A stretch of DNA of 10,766 bases from VFZS01 sp964353255 (GTDB taxonomy: Bacteria; Acidobacteriota; Terriglobia; Bryobacterales; Bryobacteraceae). The position numbers and the translations under genes are program-made. A model generated the notes under the pieces. The model was given only the letters and a program-made list of their open reading frames with translations. It was not told where the DNA came from and did not search any database. Positions 1-5,392 of this stretch are shown in pieces. Position 1 is the first letter of the stretch, and every line of letters begins with the position of its first letter. Location: NCBI GenBank assembly GCA_964353255.1, contig CAYGVJ010000167.1:1-10766 (forward strand). The letters are read 5' to 3'.

Positions 1-603
1 CACCCCGATCTTCTCCCGGATCTGGTTGATGAACACCAGGCAGGTGTTGGTCCGCGACACCACCCCGGCCAGTTTCCGCAGGGCTTGGGACATCAGCCGG
101 GCCTGAAGCCCCACGAAGATGTCGCCCATCTCTCCGTCCAGCTCAGCTTTGGGCACCAGGGCCGCCACTGAATCAATGACGACTACATCCACCGCCCCGG
201 AAGCCACCAGGGCGGCCGTGATCTCCAGGGCCTGTTCCCCGTAATCGGGCTGGGAGATGAGCAGATTGTCGGTATCCACCCCCAGCCGGCGGGCATAGCC
301 GGGGTCGAGCGCGTGTTCGGCGTCGATAAAGGCCGCCGTGCCCCCGCCTTTCTGGGCTTCGGCAATCACGTGCAGGGCGAGGGTGGTCTTCCCGGAGGAC
401 TCCGGGCCGAAGATCTCCGCCACCCGCCCGCGCGGGTAGCCGCCTACTCCCAGGGCGGCGTCGAGCGAGAGCGACCCGCTGCGAATGGCGGCCACCGGTA
501 CAATGTTTCTGGATCCGAGACGTAGAATCGACCCCCGGCCGAACTGCTTCTCCAACTGGCTGAGGGTGGCATCAATGGCTTGCTGGCGCTGGCGATCCTC
601 CAT
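1..603 (-). CDS. recA: RecA recombinase paralog, N-terminal 201 residues (3' end outside window)
   Basis: This encodes a RecA-family strand-exchange ATPase, which coats single-stranded DNA, drives homologous recombination and classically promotes LexA cleavage. ATG at 603-601 is preceded by AAGGAG (610-615) at 6-nt spacing, so the start is secure. Visible are the N-terminal oligomerisation helix (LSQLEKQFGRG, residues 14-24), Walker A GPESSGKTT (66-74, with Lys72 as in E. coli), FIDAEHALDP with the catalytic Glu, Walker B VVVIDSVAAL and the FINQIREKIG segment. The gene leaves the window at residue 201, before loop L2. It is clearly a different paralog from the gene at 4194-5270, with many substitutions. 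Loop L1 reads GDIFVGLQ, where bacterial RecA usually has an aromatic-free GD.HVGLQ-type sequence. The gene lies 62 nt downstream of the truncated copy and probably once formed a tandem operon with it. Confidence 0.93.
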   Translation of the reverse strand, partial: MEDRQRQQAIDATLSQLEKQFGRGSILRLGSRNIVPVAAIRSGSLSLDAALGVGGYPRGRVAEIFGPESSGKTTLALHVIAEAQKGGGTAAFIDAEHALDPGYARRLGVDTDNLLISQPDYGEQALEITAALVASGAVDVVVIDSVAALVPKAELDGEMGDIFVGLQARLMSQALRKLAGVVSRTNTCLVFINQIREKIGV

Positions 604-665
604 GGCACACTCCTTGGGTATCTATTTGGTGCCCAGGAGCCGGTGGGTCTCTCAGGAAAAAGTGC

Positions 666-1532
666 TTAGCGCGTTCGCGCCGGGGCCGGCGCCGGCTTGG
701 GCGAAGGCTCCGGGGTGGCGCTGGCCGGCCGCGTCAGCCCCAGGATGCGCCTCAGCTCCGCTTCCAGCTTGTCGGCCACTTCCGGGTTGTCCTTGAGGAA
801 CTGGCGGGCGTTCTCGCGGCCCTGCCCAATCCGCTCGCCCTTGCAGCTGAACCAGGAGCCGCTCTTCTCGATGGCGTTGTGCTGCACGCCCAGGTCGATC
901 AGGTCGCCTTCGCGGGAGATGCCCTGTCCGTAGAGAATGTCGAACTCGGCCTCCCGGAACGGCGCGGCCACCTTGTTCTTGACGATCTTCACTCTGGTGC
1001 GGTTGCCGGTGACCACCTCGCCTTCCTTGATGGCCGCGATGCGCCGGATATCGGCGCGGATGGTAGCGTAGAACTTCAGGGCCCGGCCCCCGCTGGTGGT
1101 CTCGGGATTGCCGAACATCACGCCGATCTTCTCCCGGATCTGGTTGATGAAGATCAGGCAGGTATTCGACTTGGCCACGATGCCGGCCAGCTTGCGCAGC
1201 GCCTGGGACATCAGCCGGGCCTGAATGTCTATGAAAGCCTCGCCCATCTCGCCGTCCAGTTCAGCCTTGGGGACCAGGGCCGCCACCGAGTCGATCACCA
1301 GCACGTCGATCGAACCGGAGGAGATCAGCACGCTGGTAATCTCCAGGGCCTGCTCGGCATAGTCCGGCTGAGAGACCAGTAGGTTGTCCACGTCCACGCC
1401 GAGTTGGCGGGCATAGCTGGGGTCCAGGGCGTGCTCGACGTCGATGAAGGCCGCCATGCCGCCGGCTCTCTGGGCGCTGGCCACCAGGTGCAGGGCCACC
1501 GTGGGGGAACCCGTTGGACTCCAGGGATTCAA
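666..1532 (-). pseudogene. recA: 5'-truncated recA copy lacking Walker A
   Basis: The reading frame matches the full-length recA at 4194-5270 from Thr75 to the Thr-Arg-Pro-Ala near the C-terminus, then carries its own tail ending ARTR and a TAA stop. Homology stops abruptly at 1504, so the protein begins immediately after the Walker A lysine-threonine. The N-terminal oligomerisation helix and nucleotide-binding P-loop are absent and replaced by about ten unrelated residues (MNPWSPTGSP) if a TTG at 1532 is used. That TTG lies 3 nt after the stop of the upstream 225-aa gene. Walker B, L1, L2 (FGNPETTSGG) and the C-terminal domain remain intact with no frameshift. Without the P-loop it cannot be a working RecA ATPase, so a decaying or recombination-generated fragment is most likely. 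A translated regulatory fragment is only a possibility. Confidence 0.85.
725..1504. repeat. 780-bp direct repeat, left copy (recA core)
   Basis: Read block by block, this stretch shows no difference from 4271-5050 (constant offset 3546). It starts at CCGGCCGCGTCAGCCCC and ends at GCCACCGTGG. Bases on either side of both boundaries are unrelated between the copies. It covers recA codons from just after Walker A to the start of the variable tail. Confidence 0.93.
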
Positions 1533-1535
1533 CGG

Positions 1536-2213
1536 TCACCGCAGAGCCACGACAAGCACCGCACCTAGTAGCATTCCCAGAACCGCCAGCCCGATACCAC
1601 ACCAAGCTAGTCGTTTCGCGCTCCTGGCTGCGTGAATCTCCGCGGAGCGTACGAGGTACCTTTCCAGGGTTTCCTCAAGTTCCTGGAGTTCTGTAAACGC
1701 CGTGACGAATGCTGCAGTTCCTGCCTCCCACTCGGCGTCCCAGCGGTTCCTCCGTTTAGCGTCGCGACCCCGCTGACGCAGCTCCTTGATGCTTCGAAAT
1801 CTCGCCGCCACGCTGACCACATCTGGCGCGGACGAGAGGGTATCGTGCTTGGCGCAAATGGGCAGCACCCTTTTCTTGTACGCGTCATAGAGCGGGAGCA
1901 CTCTTTCAAGCTTGAGGTTGACAGCCTTCTCATAGGATTCAATCACACCCCGCCGGAAGTGTTCCTCAACGCTCGTCAGTTGGGCCAACTTGTCCTCGCG
2001 AGACAGATCGGGACACGTCAGAAGGGTGGTCAAGTGGCTCAACGCGTCCCGCTGATTGGTGATGCCAACGTTTATGCCGCTCGTGCCCAGGTTTAGCTCG
2101 AGGAAAAAATTCGCCCGGTCTACCTGGGGGTACTTGTCTCGCACCAGAATCAGGAAGCGCTCAAGGATGTCACGATCAACGCCGCAGATTTGCTCTGCCT
2201 CGTCGTTCTGCAT
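1536..2213 (-). CDS. Unknown protein with C-terminal membrane anchor (225 aa)
   Basis: I do not recognise a family. ATG at 2213-2211 has GAGGTG a few nt upstream, and the TGA stop is at 1538-1536. The N-terminal part (about residues 10-95) is soluble and mixed helical, including FLILVRDKYPQVDRANFFLE and DALSHLTTLLTCPDL. Then comes a long charged helical stretch with coiled-coil character (about 140-200: RSIKELRQRGRDAKRRNRW, FTELQELEETLERYLVRSAE). The last 24 residues form one strongly hydrophobic helix (LAWCGIGLAVLGMLLGAVLV) ending almost at the C-terminus. This predicts a tail-anchored inner-membrane protein with its bulk in the cytoplasm. Its stop lies about 30 nt from the breakpoint that starts the truncated recA. 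Codon use looks less GC-biased than that of recA. It probably belongs with the two upstream small genes as one acquired cassette. Confidence 0.75.
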   Translation of the reverse strand: MQNDEAEQICGVDRDILERFLILVRDKYPQVDRANFFLELNLGTSGINVGITNQRDALSHLTTLLTCPDLSREDKLAQLTSVEEHFRRGVIESYEKAVNLKLERVLPLYDAYKKRVLPICAKHDTLSSAPDVVSVAARFRSIKELRQRGRDAKRRNRWDAEWEAGTAAFVTAFTELQELEETLERYLVRSAEIHAARSAKRLAWCGIGLAVLGMLLGAVLVVALR

Positions 2214-2226
2214 AGCACCTCAGGCC

Positions 2227-2257
2227 AAAAAAGCCCGCCTCCCATCTGATGAGGCGG
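2227..2257 (-). terminator. Rho-independent terminator after the 121-aa gene
   Basis: On the minus strand a perfect 7-bp stem CCGCCTC/GAGGCGG (2251-2257 with 2235-2241, 9-nt loop) is followed after GC by six T (2232-2227). It lies 24 nt past the stop of the 121-aa gene and only 13 nt before the ATG of the 225-aa gene, so it could act as an attenuator for the latter. Confidence 0.75.
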
Positions 2258-2280
2258 CGGCAAACACAACGAGCGCGAAT

Positions 2281-2646
2281 TCAGAATTCTGCCAGTTCCG
2301 CGTCTACGCGCCGTTCCGAGGCGTCAAACTCGTTCCGGGTGAGAAACAGCAGACCGGTTGGGTCGTAGCCACCCATGGTGCCACTGAGATTATAACGGGT
2401 CGTCGGGTAGAGGCGCAGCTCACGCTGCAAGCGGATGTACTCAACCGTGACATCCTCTGGACGCACACCTTCCCGCCGCGCTATGAGTTCCATCAGCGTC
2501 GCGTCCAGTGGGCTTCTGGGGACTGCTTTCCCCCTGAATGCCTCTGGCAGAGAACGCACGGGACTCTCTTCTGCCGTCGGCTCCGGCCCTTTGCCGGCCG
2601 GGCGCCGCAACATTCTTGCGCACGCAGTTTTCAAAAACTCGAGCAT
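2281..2646 (-). CDS. Unknown small protein (121 aa)
   Basis: No family is recognised. ATG at 2646-2644 is preceded by a strong GGGGGAG ribosome-binding site, and the TGA stop is at 2283-2281. The first 45 residues are basic and low in order (FLKTACARMLRRPAGKG, then Pro/Glu-rich). A compact, probably helical segment follows (DATLMELIARREGVRPEDVT, about 48-67), then EYIRLQRELRLYPTTRYNLS and an acidic C-terminus (FDASERRVDAELAEF). No membrane segment, cysteine cluster or known catalytic motif is visible. It sits 71 nt downstream of the HTH gene and upstream of the terminator at 2227-2257, so these two genes plausibly form one transcription unit. A regulatory or phage/plasmid accessory role would be a guess. 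Confidence 0.65.
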   Translation of the reverse strand: MLEFLKTACARMLRRPAGKGPEPTAEESPVRSLPEAFRGKAVPRSPLDATLMELIARREGVRPEDVTVEYIRLQRELRLYPTTRYNLSGTMGGYDPTGLLFLTRNEFDASERRVDAELAEF

Positions 2647-2717
2647 CGCTCCCCCATGTCAGGATAGCTCCGTAACGAAGTCCATTCTAGTAGCCTTTCC
2701 GTACCGTGTAAAGGCCC

Positions 2718-2918
2718 CTACTCACTTTTCCACCAGATTGCAGCATCGCGCCCGAGGACGATGAGGAACTTCCCCCTCCTTCGAGCTCTGAGGCGCCCTT
2801 TTTGGATCTCCTGTCTGAGCGCCTGCTCGCTGTATGGGAAAACGTTGGCGAGCTGGCGCAGCGTGTATTCGGCCTCCGGGTTCAGCTTTCGAAGATCAAC
2901 CCCTTCAGGTGTGTTCAT
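2718..2918 (-). CDS. Small helix-turn-helix DNA-binding protein, excisionase/MerR-like (66 aa)
   Basis: A small DNA-binding protein. Residues 18-41 (YTLRQLANVFPYSEQALRQE, then IQKG) form a helix-turn-helix of the excisionase/AlpA/HTH_17 type. A basic wing follows (RLRARRRGKFLIVLGRDA), the usual order in winged-helix Xis and MerR-N-terminal domains. I chose ATG at 2918 over an in-frame GTG at 2948 because the GTG would overlap the -10 element of the promoter seen at 2938-2967. From 2918 the transcript has a very short leader and no clear Shine-Dalgarno. An inverted repeat spans the promoter, which fits autorepression. Such proteins control excision, plasmid maintenance or small accessory operons. 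Which of these applies is unknown, and no integrase gene is in the window. Confidence 0.75.
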   Translation of the reverse strand: MNTPEGVDLRKLNPEAEYTLRQLANVFPYSEQALRQEIQKGRLRARRRGKFLIVLGRDAAIWWKSE

Positions 2919-2961
2919 AGGCTGTTTTCGATAGATATATATAAACACATTCGAACAGCCT
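2919..2961. promoter_or_regulatory. Palindromic operator candidate over the HTH-gene promoter
   Basis: Perfect 8-bp arms AGGCTGTT (2919-2926) and AACAGCCT (2954-2961) sit 27 nt apart. Inner TCGA copies (2928-2931, 2951-2954) are nearly symmetric about the same centre, near 2940, which is the -10 element. The gene downstream encodes an HTH protein, so autoregulation is the simplest reading. No binding data support it. Confidence 0.5.
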
Positions 2962-2967
2962 TGTCAA
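2938..2967 (-). promoter_or_regulatory. Sigma70-type promoter for the HTH gene
   Basis: On the minus strand a perfect TTGACA (2967-2962) is followed by 17-18 nt and TTATAT/TATATA (2944-2938). Expected transcription start is near 2931, about 13 nt before the chosen ATG. It is a locally AT-rich spot in otherwise GC-rich DNA. Confidence 0.65.
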
Positions 2968-3054
2968 CCCCCTTTCCTCTAAGAGTATTGACGCGCCCGA
3001 TCACCGCTCCGTTTCCACACGTGACTGAGACAGGATAGGGATCACCGAAGGCTA

Positions 3055-3077
3055 GTGTTGTGAGTCTCAAATACCTT
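3055..3077 (+). repeat. IS630 left terminal inverted repeat
   Basis: Reads GTGTTGTGAGTCTCAAATA followed by CCTT. It matches the right end at about 17 of 23 positions with a one-base gap, and begins directly after the duplicated TA. Confidence 0.8.
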
Positions 3078-3104
3078 GACAATGTGACGGCACCGGGGTA
3101 TTCT
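3076..3104 (+). promoter_or_regulatory. Transposase promoter inside the IS left end
   Basis: TTGACA (3076-3081), a 17-nt spacer and TATTCT (3099-3104) form a good sigma70-type promoter. It predicts transcription from about 3111, almost at the transposase ATG, so the message would be nearly leaderless. Confidence 0.5.
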
Positions 3105-3114
3105 GGTGGAAAGC

Positions 3115-4197
3115 ATGTGGAACCCGCCAGAAGCTCTGCCCGTCACCGATGACCAGCGGCGCAGCCTGCAAAGCTGGGTGGTGGCGCGGAACACGCCGCA
3201 GAAGGTTGTCTTTCGGACGCGCATCGTACTGATGGCCGCCACGGGAATGCCCAACCGTCGGATTGCCCGCCAACTGAAGACCAGTCGGCCGACGGTCATT
3301 CTGTGGCGTAACCGGTTTCTGTCCGGCGGCCCCGCCGCCTTGACCGAGGAGCAACCGGGACGCGGCCGCAAGCCGCAATTGAGCAGCGAGAAGGTCCGCC
3401 GGATCGTGGAGGCCACCCTGCATGGGAAGCCGGAGGCGGCCACGCACTGGAGCACTCGCACCATGGCGCAAGCTCAGGGAGTCAGCCAATCCACGGTGTG
3501 CCGTATCTGGGACGCCCACGGCTTGCAGCCGCACCGGACGGAGAGCTTCAAAATTTCCAGGGACAAGCGGTTCGTCGAGAAACTGACCGACGTGGTGGGG
3601 CTTTATTTGAACCCGCCTGACAAGGCCCTGGTGCTGTGCGTGGACGAGAAGAGCCAGATCCAGGCGCTGGACCGGACCCAGCCCGGCCTGCCCCTGAAAA
3701 AGGGACGCTGCGGCACCTGCACGCATGACTACAAGCGCAACGGCACGACCACGCTGTTCGCGGCGCTCAACGTTCTGGACGGGACGGTGATCGGGGAGTG
3801 TATGGCGCGGCACCGGCATCAGGAGTTCCTGCGGTTCCTCAGAAAGATCCACCGGGAGACGCCCGCGGACCTCGACCTCCATCTGGTGATCGACAACTAC
3901 AGCACGCACACGCACGCACGGGTCAAAGCCTGGTTGGCGAAGCGCCCGCGCTTCCACCTGCACCCGACACCGACCAGTTCCTCCTGGTTGAATCTGGTGG
4001 AGCGCTGGTTCCGCGAGATCACTCAGAAGCGGATTCGCAGAGGCACATTCGGGAGCGTGAAAGAGCTCGTGCGAGCCATCCAGGAATACCTGGAGGCCAA
4101 CAACAAACAGCCCAAGCCATTCATCTGGACAGCCAGAGTCGAGGAGATCCTGGCCAAGATCAACCGTTGTAAGGTTATTTTGGAGTCAGTACACTAG
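3115..4197 (+). CDS. IS630-family DDE transposase
   Basis: This catalyses cut-and-paste transposition into TA sites. The N-terminal part carries two helix-turn-helix segments for end binding (about residues 33-70, with GMPNRRIARQLKTSRPTVIL; and about 112-136, with MAQAQGVSQSTVCRIWDAHG). The RNase-H-fold catalytic part has Asp177 (CVDEKSQ), Asp260 (VIDNYSTH) and Glu296 (LNLVERWF), with 35 residues between the second Asp and the Glu, as in IS630-type DDE enzymes. The frame is complete (about 360 aa), with no frameshift. The start could be GTG 3106 or ATG 3115; I prefer ATG because GTG lies upstream of the predicted transcription start. The stop codon TAG (4195-4197) is built from the duplicated TA plus a G of host recA, so the gene has no stop of its own inside the element. 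Confidence 0.93.
   Translation: MWNPPEALPVTDDQRRSLQSWVVARNTPQKVVFRTRIVLMAATGMPNRRIARQLKTSRPTVILWRNRFLSGGPAALTEEQPGRGRKPQLSSEKVRRIVEATLHGKPEAATHWSTRTMAQAQGVSQSTVCRIWDAHGLQPHRTESFKISRDKRFVEKLTDVVGLYLNPPDKALVLCVDEKSQIQALDRTQPGLPLKKGRCGTCTHDYKRNGTTTLFAALNVLDGTVIGECMARHRHQEFLRFLRKIHRETPADLDLHLVIDNYSTHTHARVKAWLAKRPRFHLHPTPTSSSWLNLVERWFREITQKRIRRGTFGSVKELVRAIQEYLEANNKQPKPFIWTARVEEILAKINRCKVILESVH
4171..4194 (-). repeat. IS630 right terminal inverted repeat
   Basis: Read inward on the minus strand it is GTGTACTGACTCCAAAATAA followed by CCTT, mirroring the left end. It also encodes the last residues of the transposase. Confidence 0.8.
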
Positions 4198-5270
4198 CGG
4201 CTCCGGGTAGAGGCTGCCGATCCCCCCTTAGGGGAAGCCTCGGCGGCCGGGGCTGCGCCAACAGCCTGCGCCGGCCGCGTCAGCCCCAGGATGCGCCTCA
4301 GCTCCGCTTCCAGCTTGTCGGCCACTTCCGGGTTGTCCTTGAGGAACTGGCGGGCGTTCTCGCGGCCCTGCCCAATCCGCTCGCCCTTGCAGCTGAACCA
4401 GGAGCCGCTCTTCTCGATGGCGTTGTGCTGCACGCCCAGGTCGATCAGGTCGCCTTCGCGGGAGATGCCCTGTCCGTAGAGAATGTCGAACTCGGCCTCC
4501 CGGAACGGCGCGGCCACCTTGTTCTTGACGATCTTCACTCTGGTGCGGTTGCCGGTGACCACCTCGCCTTCCTTGATGGCCGCGATGCGCCGGATATCGG
4601 CGCGGATGGTAGCGTAGAACTTCAGGGCCCGGCCCCCGCTGGTGGTCTCGGGATTGCCGAACATCACGCCGATCTTCTCCCGGATCTGGTTGATGAAGAT
4701 CAGGCAGGTATTCGACTTGGCCACGATGCCGGCCAGCTTGCGCAGCGCCTGGGACATCAGCCGGGCCTGAATGTCTATGAAAGCCTCGCCCATCTCGCCG
4801 TCCAGTTCAGCCTTGGGGACCAGGGCCGCCACCGAGTCGATCACCAGCACGTCGATCGAACCGGAGGAGATCAGCACGCTGGTAATCTCCAGGGCCTGCT
4901 CGGCATAGTCCGGCTGAGAGACCAGTAGGTTGTCCACGTCCACGCCGAGTTGGCGGGCATAGCTGGGGTCCAGGGCGTGCTCGACGTCGATGAAGGCCGC
5001 CATGCCGCCGGCTCTCTGGGCGCTGGCCACCAGGTGCAGGGCCACCGTGGTCTTCCCTGAAGCTTCCGGCCCGAAGATCTCGTTGACCCGGCCCCGGGGG
5101 AAGCCGCCTACCCCCAAGGCCGCATCCAGCGCCAGCGACCCGGTCGGGATCACCGACACCGGCACGATGGCCTCCTTCGATCCCAACCGCAGAATCGAGC
5201 CTTTCCCGAACTGCTTTTCGATCTGGCTGAGCGCCAAACCCAGAACTCGGGCGCGTTCCTTCTCCTCCAT
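4194..5270 (-). CDS. recA: RecA recombinase, full-length paralog (358 aa)
   Basis: A RecA-family ATPase for strand exchange and recombinational repair, close in length to E. coli RecA (352 aa). ATG at 5270-5268 has GGAGGT (5283-5278) 7 nt upstream and TATAAT at 5300-5295; a longer upstream frame is unlikely. Motifs: oligomerisation helix ALSQIEKQFGKG (13-24), Walker A GPEASGKTT (67-75, Ala replacing the usual Ser), catalytic Glu97 in FIDVEHALDP, Walker B VLVIDSVAAL, FINQIREKIG, and L2 in FGNPETTSGGRALKF. Loop L1 is unusual: GEMGEAFIDIQARL instead of a GD..(V/M)GL.ARL sequence. The tail is Ala-rich and ends STRSR, without the acidic tail of E. coli RecA. The stop TAG is at 4196-4194, its TA being the IS630 target. 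Residues 75 to about 333 are identical to the truncated downstream copy. Confidence 0.95.
   Translation of the reverse strand: MEEKERARVLGLALSQIEKQFGKGSILRLGSKEAIVPVSVIPTGSLALDAALGVGGFPRGRVNEIFGPEASGKTTVALHLVASAQRAGGMAAFIDVEHALDPSYARQLGVDVDNLLVSQPDYAEQALEITSVLISSGSIDVLVIDSVAALVPKAELDGEMGEAFIDIQARLMSQALRKLAGIVAKSNTCLIFINQIREKIGVMFGNPETTSGGRALKFYATIRADIRRIAAIKEGEVVTGNRTRVKIVKNKVAAPFREAEFDILYGQGISREGDLIDLGVQHNAIEKSGSWFSCKGERIGQGRENARQFLKDNPEVADKLEAELRRILGLTRPAQAVGAAPAAEASPKGGSAASTRSR
4271..5050. repeat. 780-bp direct repeat, right copy (recA core)
   Basis: Partner of 725-1504 in the same orientation. The repeat unit plus the intervening DNA measures 3,546 bp, the size of circle that recombination between the copies would release. 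The region between the repeats holds the IS630, the three-gene cassette and this recA's own C-terminal tail. Confidence 0.93.
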
Positions 5271-5277
5271 GGGGCGA

Positions 5278-5300
5278 ACCTCCGGTGAAAGTTGATTATA
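5278..5300 (-). promoter_or_regulatory. recA -10 element and ribosome-binding site
   Basis: The minus strand carries a perfect TATAAT (5300-5295) and GGAGGT (5283-5278), 7 nt before the recA ATG. The -35 position holds only GC-rich sequence, so the promoter would need an activator or another sigma factor. No convincing LexA box is present. Confidence 0.5.
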
Positions 5301-5334
5301 GCCGAGAAAGGCAGCACGGCGGCGCGGTTGCACG

Positions 5335-5340
5335 TATAAT
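5335..5340 (+). promoter_or_regulatory. Divergent -10 element for the epimerase gene
   Basis: A perfect TATAAT, 52 nt before the epimerase GTG and 34 nt from the recA TATAAT on the other strand. No good -35 hexamer is visible. The two genes therefore appear to be driven from back-to-back, closely packed promoters. Confidence 0.45.
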
Positions 5341-5392
5341 AACGGCGGGAGTGGTTTTGGGGCTCCACCGCTCGAAAGTGGGAGATACGCAC

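Larger units (their letters stand above)
3053..4196 (+). mobile_element. IS630-family insertion sequence, complete
   Basis: The element proper is 3055-4194 (1,140 bp), flanked on both sides by a TA dinucleotide (3053-3054 and 4195-4196), the target duplication typical of IS630/Tc1-mariner elements. Its ends are imperfect inverted repeats. The left end begins GTGTTGTGAGTCTCAAATA; the right end read inward begins GTGTACTGACTCCAAAATA. It carries one transposase gene with its own promoter. Removing the IS and one TA restores GGCTAGCGG, with the TAG stop of the flanking recA intact on the minus strand. Confidence 0.92.

Noticed and set aside
2056..2667. 203-codon plus-strand frame across the cassette
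   Set aside because: It overlaps two minus-strand genes with good ribosome-binding sites, runs through the terminator hairpin and has no domain-like sequence.
3067..3963. 298-codon frame antisense to the IS630 transposase
   Set aside because: A shadow of the transposase, whose DDE motifs are intact. The antisense product has no recognisable domain.
5275..5288. LexA/SOS box candidate CGAACCTCCGGTGA upstream of recA
   Set aside because: Only the left half matches the CGAAC-N4-GTTCG type, and it overlaps the ribosome-binding site.
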